This document shows, piece by piece, positions 8,737 to 16,329 of a stretch of 29,111 bases of DNA (its first letter is position 1; each line of letters starts with the position of its first letter). A program made the position numbers and the translations under genes. Source of the DNA: Burkholderiaceae bacterium. Its GTDB lineage: Bacteria > Pseudomonadota > Gammaproteobacteria > Burkholderiales > Burkholderiaceae. Below the pieces are notes generated by a model. It saw only the letters and a list, made by a program, of their open reading frames with translations. It had not been told where the DNA came from and made no database searches. The stretch lies in contig JASLEM010000218.1 of assembly GCA_030151165.1 (NCBI GenBank), forward strand, positions 1 to 29,111, given 5' to 3'.

Positions 8737-9054
8737 GGTGTGTGCTCCGTGGGGTGGGTGTGAAGCGAGTTTGGTATTTTCAATATCGAATGACAATCAA
8801 AGATATCGAGTCGCCTCCATTCGTTTATGAATACCCCAGCGGTCACCGATGCGCGAAATCGGACAGCGCGTCAATGCGTCCGAAGAGGTAGGCGCGCAGG
8901 CGCCCATCGGCCGTGGAAATGGAGGCCCTCGGGACGAGGTTCGACGTGGTTGAGGTGCAGTGTCGCGAGCCGGCGAAAGCAAAAACAATGGCGTCCTGCC
9001 CTTTGCCAAGCGGTCAGATCCCGTCTCAACATCACCAGGTCAAGGAGCCAGAAG
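8737..9054. promoter_or_regulatory. Divergent regulatory region with AT-rich core and ATATCGA direct repeats
   Basis: This 318-base gap separates the minus-strand reductase from the plus-strand hydrolase. An AT-rich island at about 8771-8830 contrasts with the GC-rich flanks. It contains the 7-base repeat ATATCGA at 8783-8789 and 8803-8809, in the same orientation and exactly 20 bases apart, close to two helical turns. On the minus strand a TTGATT with a weak -10-like AATACC 16 bases on overlaps the repeats, compatible with a repressor or activator site for the reductase gene. The rest (8830-9041) shows no gene I can support. It ends with the AAGGAG ribosome site (9042-9047) of the hydrolase. 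Confidence 0.4.
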
Positions 9055-10038
9055 GTGTCTCACCTGTCGTCACTATCGCCGGAGCTGAACCGCCGGGAGC
9101 TTCTCCTCGGCAGCGCGAGCCTCGCCGCGACCCTGGCATTCCCTGGCGCGGCCTTCGCCGCGGCCCAGGGCGCATCCGCCCCAACGCAACCCGAACTGCA
9201 AGGAAACCCCATGAGCTACGTCACGTCCAAGGACGACACCCAGATCTTCTACAAGGACTGGGGCGACAAGTCCGCCCAGCCCATCGTCTTCTCGCACGGC
9301 TGGCCGCTGAGCTCGGACGACTGGGACGGCCAGATGCTGTACTTCCTCCAGCACGGCTACCGCGTGGTCGCCCATGACCGCCGCGGCCACGGCCGCTCGC
9401 AGCAGGTCTCCACCGGCCACGACATGGATCACTACGCCGACGACCTCGCCGCCGTGACCGAGCACCTGAACCTCACCCGCGCCATCCACGTCGGCCACTC
9501 GACCGGCGGCGGCGAGGTGGCCCACTACATCGCGCGCCACGGCAGCAAGCGCGTCGCGAAGGCGGTGCTGGTCAGCTCGGTCGTGCCGCTGATGGCCAAG
9601 GGCCCGACGAACCCGGACGGCGTGCCGATGGACGTCCTCGACGGCATCCGCGCCGCCGTCGCCAGCAACCGCACGCAGTTCTACACGGACTTCTCGAGCC
9701 CGTTCTACGGCTACAACCGTCCGGGCGCCAAGGTGTCCGAAGGCATCCGCCAGCACTGGTGGCTGCAGGGCATGATGGGCTCGGTGCAGGCGCACTACGA
9801 GGGCGTCAAGGCGTTCTCGGAAACCGACTTCACCGAAGACCTGAAGAGGATCGACGTGCCGGTGCTGGTGATGCACGGCGACGACGATCAGGTCGTGCCC
9901 ATCGCGATCTCCAGCCTGAAGGCCATCAAGCTGCTCAAGCACGGCACGCTGAAGGTGTACCCGGGCTACCCGCACGGCATGTGCGCGACCAACGCCGACG
10001 TGATCAACCCGGATCTGCTGGCGTTCTTCAAGTCCTGA
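9055..10038 (+). CDS. Alpha/beta hydrolase (non-heme haloperoxidase/arylesterase-like) with N-terminal Tat-type signal
   Basis: The protein is 327 residues if it starts at the GTG at 9055, which has an excellent ribosome site (AAGGAG, 7 bases upstream). The N-terminus contains NRRELLLGSASLAATLAF, a twin-arginine (R13 R14) plus hydrophobic core resembling a Tat signal, with a possible cleavage after AAFA. The catalytic part (from residue 53, MSYVTSKDDTQIFYKDWG) matches the cofactor-free haloperoxidase/perhydrolase group: HGWPLSSDDWD oxyanion region, nucleophile S149 in GHSTGGG, acid in HGDDDQ (276-278), and H307 in PHGM. Such enzymes hydrolyse esters and can make peracids; the natural substrate is unknown. 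M53 (base 9211 on) also has an AAGGA just upstream, so a cytoplasmic form is possible. Two hairpins follow the stop. Confidence 0.85.
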   Translation: MSHLSSLSPELNRRELLLGSASLAATLAFPGAAFAAAQGASAPTQPELQGNPMSYVTSKDDTQIFYKDWGDKSAQPIVFSHGWPLSSDDWDGQMLYFLQHGYRVVAHDRRGHGRSQQVSTGHDMDHYADDLAAVTEHLNLTRAIHVGHSTGGGEVAHYIARHGSKRVAKAVLVSSVVPLMAKGPTNPDGVPMDVLDGIRAAVASNRTQFYTDFSSPFYGYNRPGAKVSEGIRQHWWLQGMMGSVQAHYEGVKAFSETDFTEDLKRIDVPVLVMHGDDDQVVPIAISSLKAIKLLKHGTLKVYPGYPHGMCATNADVINPDLLAFFKS

Positions 10039-10045
10039 ACGAGCG

Positions 10046-10107
10046 AGGGGCGCTGCCCCTTGCGCACCTCGACGAGGGCCGGACCGCGATGGCGATCCGG
10101 CCTTCTT
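10046..10107 (+). terminator. Tandem hairpins after the hydrolase gene, likely rho-independent terminator
   Basis: The first hairpin (10046-10060) is a 6-bp stem AGGGGC/GCCCCT with a 3-base loop, 7 bases after the stop. The second (10077-10102) is a perfect 7-bp stem GGCCGGA/TCCGGCC with a 12-base loop, followed directly by TTCTT (10103-10107). The second has the layout of an intrinsic terminator and would separate this gene from the sensor kinase downstream. Confidence 0.6.
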
Positions 10108-10267
10108 GCCATGGGCGCGCGCGGCCAGCCGGGAACGAGCGCCAACGCATCGCCCGCACGGCGAGCTGCCTCGCGCCCGTTCGATGAGACAGAATCTGCG
10201 CTCATCGAAGTTCGACCGTGACGCCTCGCTCAGATCGACGCCACCGCGGTCAAAGGCGAGTGCGGAC

Positions 10268-12748
10268 ATGGATCTGGAAAACTTGTGGAAGCAGGTCGGC
10301 CTGCTGGGACGGGATCCCATCTGCGCGTTCGACCATGAGTTTCGGCTGATCGCCTTCAACCAGGCGCACAACGACGAGTTCTTCCGCGTCAACGGCTTCT
10401 ACACGAAGGTCGGCGACGTGTTTCCGGACCTGTTCATCGAAAAGCAGCGCCCCGTCATGCGCAGCCTGATGGCGCGCGCGCTGACGGGCGAGCCGTTCAC
10501 CGTCGTCGAGGAGTTCGGCAAGCCCGAACTGGGCGCGCCGCAATGGGAGATCGCCTACAACGCGCTCCGCGACGAGGAAGGCCGCATCGTCGGCGCCTTC
10601 CACCGCGCGCGCGATCTCACCGACAGCCCGGCCCGCCTGCAGTCGTTCGTCCGCGTCGCCGATGTCGAACGGCAACTCGACGACGCCGCCTTGCGCCGCG
10701 TCGTCGGTCAACTCGACAGCCAGCTGCGCGACATCGTCGACCCCGACGCGATCGCGCGACTTTGCGCGGAGGTCGTCGGCACGGCATTGAAGGTCGGCAG
10801 CGCCGGCTTCGGCACCATGCGCCAGGACGGCGAGACGATGGACATCGAGCGCGACTGGACGACGCCGGACGCGGTGAGCGTCGCGGGAACGCACCGGCTG
10901 CCCGACTTCGGGGATTATCTCGACGTGCTCCGGCGCGGCGACGACGTGGTCATCGCCGACGTCACGCTGGATCATCGGACCCGGCATCGACTCGAGGCGC
11001 ATGCGTCGATCAACGTGCGCTCGGTGGTCAACGTCCCCATCCTCGAAGGCGGCGTCTACGTCGCCATGTTCTTCGTGCTCGACACGAAGCCGCGAGAGTG
11101 GACGCCGTCGGAGATCACCTTCATCCGCAACGTCGGCGAGCGGGCTCGGCTCAACATCGAGCGCCGGCGCGCCGAGCTTCGCCTGCGATCGCTCGCCGAC
11201 GACCTCGAGCGGCAGGTCGAGCAACGGACGCTCGAGCGCGATCGCCTGTGGGACACGAGCGTCGACCTGATCGCGCAGGCGACGTACGACGGCTCGCTGA
11301 CGCGCGTCAGCCCGTCCTGGCGCCGCACGCTGGGGCACGACGAGGAGACGCTGCGCACCGTGTCGTTGCTGGACCTGGTCCACGCGCCCGACGTGGATGC
11401 GTTCGCCGCGATCCTCGCGCACGCCCGCGCGAGCGCGACCGCCGTGCGCCACACCTGCCGCATGCGCCACCGCGATGGCAGCTGGCGGACGCTGGACTGG
11501 TCGATCGTGCCGGAGTCCGGCGGCTCGAGGTTCAACGCGGTCGGTCGCGACGTGACGTCGGAACGCGAGGCCGAACGCGTCAAGTCCGTGCTTGAAAGCC
11601 AGTTGCGTCAGGCCCAGAAGATGGAAGCCGTGGGCCAGCTGACCGGCGGCCTCGCGCACGACTTCAACAACCTGCTCGCGAGCCTGAGCGGCAACCTGCA
11701 GGTGCTGCGGCTGCGCCTCACGCAAGGCAAGATCGACGATCTGCTGCGCCGCGTGGACGCTGGCATGGACTCTGTGCGCCGGGCCGCGACGCTCACGCAG
11801 CGGCTCCTCGCGTTCTCGCGCCAGCAGACGCTGGAAGCCAAGCCGACGGACGTGAACCGGCTGATCTCGGGCATGGAAGAACTGATCCAGGGCACGATCG
11901 GCCCGGCGATCCGGCTCGAGTTCACGCCGTGCGCGGATCTCTGGAAGACCAAGGTGGATCCGTCGCAGCTCGAAAGCGCACTGCTGAACCTGTGCATCAA
12001 TGCGCGCGACGCGATGAGCGAAGGCGGCGGCACGCTCGTCATCCGCACCGCCAACGAGTCCCTCGATGCCGCGGCGGCGCTGCAGCATGAACTGCTCGCC
12101 GGCGAGTACGTCTCCCTGAGCGTCACCGATACGGGCACCGGTATGGCGCCGGAGATCATCCCCCGCGTGTTCGATCCGTTCTTCACCACCAAGCCGCTCG
12201 GCCAGGGCACCGGCCTGGGCCTGTCGATGGTGTACGGCTTCCTCGGCCAGTCGGGCGGCCAGGTGCGCGTCGATTCGACGGTGGGCCAGGGCACGACGAT
12301 GTGCCTGTACCTGCCGCGCCACACGGGCGCCGTCGACGCCGAAGGCAACGCCCTGCCGCCGCCCGCGCCCGACACGCGCGCCGGCGAGACCGTGCTGGTG
12401 GTCGAGGACGAACCCGACATCCGCGAGCTGCTGGTCGAACTGCTCGAAGAGGCCGGCTACGTGGTTCTCGCCGCGGCCGACGGCGTGTCCGCGATGCGCA
12501 TCCTGCAATCCGATCCGAAGCTGGATCTCCTGCTCAGCGACGTCGGGCTGCCGGGCGGCATGAACGGACGCCAGCTCGCCGACGCCGCCCGCGTCGCCAG
12601 GCCGTCGCTCAAGGTGCTGTTCCTCACGGGCTACGCCGAGAACGCCGCCGCGTTCAGCGGGCAGCTCGACGCCGGCATGCACGTGATGACGAAACCCTTC
12701 GACATCGCGGCCCTCGCGGCCCGGATCCGCGAGATCATCGGGTCGTAG
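10268..12748 (+). CDS. Soluble hybrid sensor histidine kinase (PAS-GAF-PAS-HisKA-HATPase-REC)
   Basis: An 826-residue hybrid kinase with no membrane helix, so it should sense a cytoplasmic or diffusible signal. Order: PAS domain (about 10-120), GAF domain (about 155-300), short coiled coil (about 300-325), second PAS (about 328-432), and dimerisation/phosphoacceptor helix with H464 in GGLAHDFNNLLA. The ATPase domain follows, with an N-box around N574/N578 (LLNLCINARDAM), DTGTGM (621-626) and GTGLGL (647-652). The C-terminal receiver domain (about 707-826) has acidic D714, phosphoacceptor D758 (LLSDVGLPGG), T787 and K809 (TKPFD). The HDFNN box and C-terminal receiver resemble the many orphan kinases of proteobacteria. 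No output regulator lies beside it, so phosphotransfer probably goes to a distant partner. The ATG was chosen because the PAS domain begins at once; AAGG lies 11 bases upstream. Confidence 0.88.
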   Translation: MDLENLWKQVGLLGRDPICAFDHEFRLIAFNQAHNDEFFRVNGFYTKVGDVFPDLFIEKQRPVMRSLMARALTGEPFTVVEEFGKPELGAPQWEIAYNALRDEEGRIVGAFHRARDLTDSPARLQSFVRVADVERQLDDAALRRVVGQLDSQLRDIVDPDAIARLCAEVVGTALKVGSAGFGTMRQDGETMDIERDWTTPDAVSVAGTHRLPDFGDYLDVLRRGDDVVIADVTLDHRTRHRLEAHASINVRSVVNVPILEGGVYVAMFFVLDTKPREWTPSEITFIRNVGERARLNIERRRAELRLRSLADDLERQVEQRTLERDRLWDTSVDLIAQATYDGSLTRVSPSWRRTLGHDEETLRTVSLLDLVHAPDVDAFAAILAHARASATAVRHTCRMRHRDGSWRTLDWSIVPESGGSRFNAVGRDVTSEREAERVKSVLESQLRQAQKMEAVGQLTGGLAHDFNNLLASLSGNLQVLRLRLTQGKIDDLLRRVDAGMDSVRRAATLTQRLLAFSRQQTLEAKPTDVNRLISGMEELIQGTIGPAIRLEFTPCADLWKTKVDPSQLESALLNLCINARDAMSEGGGTLVIRTANESLDAAAALQHELLAGEYVSLSVTDTGTGMAPEIIPRVFDPFFTTKPLGQGTGLGLSMVYGFLGQSGGQVRVDSTVGQGTTMCLYLPRHTGAVDAEGNALPPPAPDTRAGETVLVVEDEPDIRELLVELLEEAGYVVLAAADGVSAMRILQSDPKLDLLLSDVGLPGGMNGRQLADAARVARPSLKVLFLTGYAENAAAFSGQLDAGMHVMTKPFDIAALAARIREIIGS

Positions 12749-12825
12749 TCGATCCTGGAATCGATGACATCCGATTGCCGGAAGGACGTTGCCGGAGCCG
12801 GCCGTTCTGCGACTCGAGGAAATTT

Positions 12826-12902
12826 TGGTAGGCCGTGACAGACTTGAACTGTCGACCAAAGGATTATGAGTCCTCTGCTCTAACCAACTGAGCTAACGGC
12901 CC
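12826..12902 (-). tRNA. tRNA-Ile2 (anticodon CAU, probably lysidine-modified)
   Basis: A complete 77-base cloverleaf with encoded CCA. The acceptor stem is GGGCCGT/ACGGCCT with a G1-U72 wobble, then discriminator A73. The T arm has a perfect 5-bp stem (GACAG/CTGTC). The anticodon loop is CTCATAA, with CAT at 12866-12868 on the complement. A CAU anticodon could be initiator Met, elongator Met or Ile2. The variable/T-arm string TTTGGTCG followed by TTCAAGTC resembles E. coli ileX (CTTGGTCG, GTTCAAGTC) and not elongator Met (GGGGTC). It is not an initiator because the three G-C pairs beneath the anticodon loop are missing. If it is Ile2, TilS would convert C34 to lysidine to read AUA codons. Confidence 0.85.
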
Positions 12903-12912
12903 GAAGCGTGAG

Positions 12913-12918
12913 ATTGTA
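12913..12918 (-). promoter_or_regulatory. -10 box for the tRNA-Ile2 gene
   Basis: Reading the minus strand, TACAAT lies 10 bases before the tRNA 5' end, giving a very short 5' leader. The stretch between box and start is GC-rich (CTCACGCTTCG), as in stringently controlled stable-RNA promoters. No good -35 box is visible at the expected spacing. Confidence 0.5.
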
Positions 12919-13020
12919 GAAGGACGGCGTCTCGGGACGAGGCGGGGCGGGCGTGGTGGGCGAAGGAGCGCCGCTAGACTGTCGCCACCCTGGCCAACCC
13001 GCTGCAGCCCGCCCGACTCC

Positions 13021-13941
13021 ATGACCCTGGACGACACGATTCTTTCGCCGGCGGCGCACGCGTCGATGTGCTCGAGCGCGATGCCCGATTGGGGCTGCGG
13101 CGCGATCGAGATCGCGGTCGCGCTGCTGTGTTCGCCCTTCACGCTCGCGCTGCTCGGGTCGCTCGCGGGCGCGTTCGCGGGGGCCGTGGCCGCGGTGCGG
13201 ATCGTGGAACGGCGCAAGCTGCGCGAGGAGCTGGTCAAGGAGATCCGCAACACGAACGCGGCGATCATGGTGAGCCTGGGCATCTGCAACAAGGCGCTGG
13301 TGCTGAAGAAGCAGCACGTGCTGCCGCTGAAGGCGAAGTTCGCGGCGGATCACGCAGCGTACGCGGAGTTCGTCCGCCAGCGCCGCACGGGCGAGCGCCA
13401 GGGCAACGCGACGCCGCAGATCGCCGTCGACACGCGCGCCGTGCCCGGGCTCAGCTTCTCGACCGGCACGCTGCAGAGCCTGATGTTCGGCAAGATCGCG
13501 ATCACCGGCCGCGCGCTCGCGTTGATGACGACACTCGCCGAGACCGCGGCGTGGCTGCTCGCGGCCAACACGCAGCGCAACGAACTCGTCGATCGCATGC
13601 GCCGCCTCGCGCCCGGCGCCGCGGAGTTGCCGTCGCTGTACTTCGGCGTGCCGTCGCCGACGGGCCAGGCGAACCGCGCGTATCCGGACGCCGTCGCCGC
13701 CATGGCGAGCCGCACCGACGAGATGATCTTCTTCAGCGCGACGCTCTGCGACGACCTGCTGGCCCACGGGCGCCAGTTGCGCGCGACGTTCGTCGAGCGC
13801 TTCGGCCGCAAGGACGCGCCGCCGCTGAACGGTGTCGACCTCTCCGCCGAGCGCGCCGCCGGCCTGATGCCGCCCGAGGCGAACTACAGCGAATGGCTGA
13901 ACGGACTGGGCGCGCAGGTCACGTCGGACGCGCGCCCCTGA
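13021..13941 (+). CDS. Membrane-anchored protein of unknown function
   Basis: A 306-residue protein I do not recognise. Residues about 28-60 are hydrophobic (IAVALLCSPFTLALLGSLAG and on) and form one long or two short membrane helices. The stretch then turns sharply charged (RIVERRKLREELVKEIR), suggesting that the rest is cytoplasmic and starts with a helical, possibly coiled-coil segment. The remaining 230 residues are mixed alpha with no catalytic motif I can name; ISALRV- or P-loop-like motifs are absent. Base composition and codon use match the neighbours, so it looks native. The start is uncertain: no Shine-Dalgarno precedes the ATG at 13021, and M21 (13081) is an alternative. A -10-like TAGACT at 12975-12980 lies upstream. 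It converges on hrcA with only 12 bases between the stops. Confidence 0.7.
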   Translation: MTLDDTILSPAAHASMCSSAMPDWGCGAIEIAVALLCSPFTLALLGSLAGAFAGAVAAVRIVERRKLREELVKEIRNTNAAIMVSLGICNKALVLKKQHVLPLKAKFAADHAAYAEFVRQRRTGERQGNATPQIAVDTRAVPGLSFSTGTLQSLMFGKIAITGRALALMTTLAETAAWLLAANTQRNELVDRMRRLAPGAAELPSLYFGVPSPTGQANRAYPDAVAAMASRTDEMIFFSATLCDDLLAHGRQLRATFVERFGRKDAPPLNGVDLSAERAAGLMPPEANYSEWLNGLGAQVTSDARP

Positions 13942-13953
13942 GCGACGCGCGGG

Positions 13954-14994
13954 TCAGCGCTGCGACAGCGCGTTGCCCACCAGCTTCGACGTGATGTCGA
14001 CGATCTGGATCATGCGGTCGTAGGGCATGCGCGTCGGGCCGATGACGCCCAGCGTGCCGACGACCTGGCCGTCGACCTCGTACGGCGCCGACACCACCGA
14101 CAGCGACTCGAAGGGCACGACGCGGCTCTCGCCGCCGATGAAGATGCGCACGCCCTCGGCGCGGCTCGAGCCCTCGAGCAGGCGCATCAGCTGGGTCTTC
14201 TGCTCGAAGACGTCGAACATGTCGCGCAGGCCGCGCATGTCGTGGTGCAGGTCCTGCACGCCCAGCAGGTTGCGCTCGCCCGCGACGACGACCTGCTCCT
14301 CGCTCTCCGCCAGCGCGTCGCTGCCGGCCTGGACGGCGGCGCGCATCAGCGTGGCGATGTCGGCGCTGAGCGTCTCGAGCTCGGTCTTCAGGCGCTCGCG
14401 CACCTCGTCGATCGTGAGGCCGGCGTAGTGCGCGTTGAGGAAGTTGGTCGCTTCGATCAGTTCCGGCTGCGTGTGGTCGCGCGCGGTGATGATGACGCGG
14501 TTCTGCACGTCGCCGTCCGGCGCGACGAGGATCACGAGCACGCGGCGCTCGCCCAGGCGCAGGAACTCGATGTGGCGGAACACGCTGGCCTTGCGCGGCG
14601 CGGTGATGACGCCGACGAAGCTCGACAGGTTCGACAGCATCGACGCCGCCTGCGCGATCACGCGCTGCGGCTGGTCCGGCTGCAGCGCCTCGCGCTTGCC
14701 GCCCATCTCGGTGAGCATCTGCGCGACCGTCGATTCGGCGTCGAGCGTGCGCGCGGTGAGCATGGTGTCCACGAACAGCCGGTAGCCGCGCGCGGTCGGC
14801 ACGCGGCCGGCGGACGTGTGCGGGCTGACGATCAGGCCCAGTTCCTCGAGGTCTGCCATCACGTTGCGGATGGTGGCCGGCGACAGCTCCAGCCCCGACG
14901 CGCGCGAGAGCGTGCGCGAGCCGACGGGTTGGCCGTCGGCGATGTAGCGCTCGACCAGGGTCTTCAGCAGTGTCTTGGCGCGCTCGTCCAGCAT
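13954..14994 (-). CDS. hrcA: Heat-inducible transcription repressor HrcA
   Basis: A 346-residue HrcA. The N-terminal winged helix (about 1-100) contains [38 protein letters not shown] and the typical [16 protein letters not shown] recognition region, followed by [16 protein letters not shown]. The central GAF-like domain and C-terminal dimerisation region end in [12 protein letters not shown]. In other bacteria HrcA binds the CIRCE inverted repeat before groESL and dnaK operons and represses them, with GroEL as co-factor. No CIRCE element is seen near this gene, so it is not obviously autoregulated. The start has a TACAAT box only 6 bases upstream, which would put transcription initiation at or next to the ATG. 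It is divergent from nadK, as in several betaproteobacteria. Confidence 0.95.
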   Translation of the reverse strand: MLDERAKTLLKTLVERYIADGQPVGSRTLSRASGLELSPATIRNVMADLEELGLIVSPHTSAGRVPTARGYRLFVDTMLTARTLDAESTVAQMLTEMGGKREALQPDQPQRVIAQAASMLSNLSSFVGVITAPRKASVFRHIEFLRLGERRVLVILVAPDGDVQNRVIITARDHTQPELIEATNFLNAHYAGLTIDEVRERLKTELETLSADIATLMRAAVQAGSDALAESEEQVVVAGERNLLGVQDLHHDMRGLRDMFDVFEQKTQLMRLLEGSSRAEGVRIFIGGESRVVPFESLSVVSAPYEVDGQVVGTLGVIGPTRMPYDRMIQIVDITSKLVGNALSQR

Positions 14995-15219
14995 GAGGCG
15001 ATTGTAAGGAGCTGCCGCCCGCCGTGCCGCCGGTGGCGGCATTCGCGGACGGTGCGAGCGTGAAGGGTGCCCGCCACGGGCGCCCGGCGCAAGCCCGCCG
15101 CGCCGCCGGCGGGGGTTCGGCACCGGTTTGGCGCAGGCCCGCCACGCCCGCGCCGAACGTCCGATTTGGCGCCCGATTCGCCCGCGCCGCCGTGGAGTCG
15201 CTGTGGTGTAATTCATCGC
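14995..15219. promoter_or_regulatory. Divergent hrcA/nadK promoter region
   Basis: This is 225 bases with no gene. At the left edge, on the minus strand, TACAAT (15001-15006 on the complement) ends 6 bases before the hrcA ATG. At the right edge TGTAAT (15207-15212) ends 7 bases before the nadK ATG. Neither has a recognisable -35 box or Shine-Dalgarno sequence, so both messages may be leaderless or nearly so. No CIRCE repeat is present. Confidence 0.4.
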
Positions 15220-16092
15220 ATGTCGACCCCCTTCCGTCACGTGGCGCTCTTCGGCAAGTACCAGGCACAAGGGACGCGGCCGATCCTGGAAGAGATCGCG
15301 CAATTCCTGGTGCGCAGCGGCGTGGAAGTGTCGGTCGACCATGACACCGCGATGAACACCGCCTGGAACGACTTCGGCGCGATGAGCATCGACGAGCTGG
15401 CGAAGGTCTGCGACCTGGCGGTGGTGGTCGGCGGCGACGGCACGATGCTGGGCATCGGCCGCGAGCTGGCGCGCCACGGCATCCCGCTGATCGGCATCAA
15501 CCAGGGCCGGCTCGGCTTCATCACCGACATCCCGCACGCCGACTGGCGCGAGGCGCTCGTGCCGATGATCCGCGGCGACTACGAGGCCGAGAGCCGGCCG
15601 ATGATCGAGGGCGGCGTCTGGCGCGACGGCCTGCAGATCTTCCAGGGCTTCGCGCTGAACGACGTCGTCGTGCGCAGCAGCAACCCGAGCATGATCGAGC
15701 TGCGCGTGCACGTCGGCTCCGACTACGTCGCCAACATCCGCTCCGACGGCGTGATCGTCGCGTCGCCGACCGGCTCCACGGCCTACGCGCTGTCCGCCGG
15801 CGGGCCGATCCTGCATCCGGGCATCGGCGGCTGGGCGATGGTGCCGGTGGCGTCGCACACCTTGTCGAACCGGCCCATCGTGCTGCCGGACGACCAGGAA
15901 GTCACCCTCGAACTCGTGCAGGGCAAGGAGGCCAGCGCGAACTTCGACATGCATGGCCTCGCGAGCATGCTGCTGGGCGACACCGTGCGCATGCAGCGCT
16001 CCGCGCACAAGGCGCGCTTCCTGCATCCGCGCGGCTGGAGCTACTACGCGACGCTGCGCAACAAGCTGCACTGGCACGAGGGGACGGCGTGA
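15220..16092 (+). CDS. nadK: NAD kinase
   Basis: A 290-residue NAD kinase that phosphorylates NAD+ to NADP+ using ATP. It opens [11 protein letters not shown] and has the catalytic GGDGT motif (71-75, within [14 protein letters not shown]), the substrate loop [12 protein letters not shown] (92-103), and the conserved [16 protein letters not shown] (181-196). Length is normal for proteobacteria. The chosen ATG fits family starts; the open frame extends 51 codons upstream but would include promoter-like DNA. It is divergent from hrcA and runs towards recN. Its stop overlaps a tiny frame (TGATG). Confidence 0.95.
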   Translation: MSTPFRHVALFGKYQAQGTRPILEEIAQFLVRSGVEVSVDHDTAMNTAWNDFGAMSIDELAKVCDLAVVVGGDGTMLGIGRELARHGIPLIGINQGRLGFITDIPHADWREALVPMIRGDYEAESRPMIEGGVWRDGLQIFQGFALNDVVVRSSNPSMIELRVHVGSDYVANIRSDGVIVASPTGSTAYALSAGGPILHPGIGGWAMVPVASHTLSNRPIVLPDDQEVTLELVQGKEASANFDMHGLASMLLGDTVRMQRSAHKARFLHPRGWSYYATLRNKLHWHEGTA

Positions 16093-16164
16093 TGATCCTG
16101 CGAGCCCGCCGCGAGGCGGCGCGCTGATGCCGTCGACGCCGTGTCACGCGAATCGACGAAGATG

Positions 16165-16317
16165 ATGCGCAGCGCCCCGGCCGCTGGCTCACCGGATGAG
16201 CCGCGGTGCGGACAAGATGCCGCGCAGGACGACGCCAAGTCGCCGGGATGCCGTCCCGCGACCTGCGCATCGTCCGCCCGAGACCTCGACCCTTTTTCGA
16301 AGACCCTGTTGAAGTGA
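16165..16317 (+). CDS. Possible 50-residue small protein between nadK and recN
   Basis: A 50-codon frame beginning MRSAPAAGSPDEPRC and ending LDPFSKTLLK, 12 bases before recN. It is reached from nadK through two still shorter frames: 11 codons from 16092 and 12 codons from 16127. Each start overlaps the preceding stop as TGATG. The arrangement suggests termination-reinitiation, but roughly a quarter of its codons end in A or T, more than in the genes around it, which argues against strong coding constraint. It has no recognisable domain and three cysteines. It may be nothing more than a chance frame in GC-rich spacer DNA. Confidence 0.15.
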   Translation: MRSAPAAGSPDEPRCGQDAAQDDAKSPGCRPATCASSARDLDPFSKTLLK

Positions 16318-16329
16318 GCCGCTGAAGAC

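Noticed and set aside
12775..12796. Direct repeat TTGCCGGA after the sensor kinase gene
   Set aside because: Two 8-base copies 14 bases apart in GC-rich spacer with no associated gene or promoter; too little to support a site.
12826..12902. Initiator tRNA-Met
   Set aside because: The acceptor end is G1-U72 and not the C1xA72 mismatch, and the three G-C pairs of the initiator anticodon stem are missing.
14995..15219. Possible CIRCE operator at hrcA
   Set aside because: I looked for TTAGCACTC and its inverted partner and found neither.
16106..16119. Hairpin CCGCC-GCGA-GGCGG after nadK as a terminator
   Set aside because: The stem is short with a stable GNRA loop but has no T-tract, and recN follows on the same strand. 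It is more likely chance structure.
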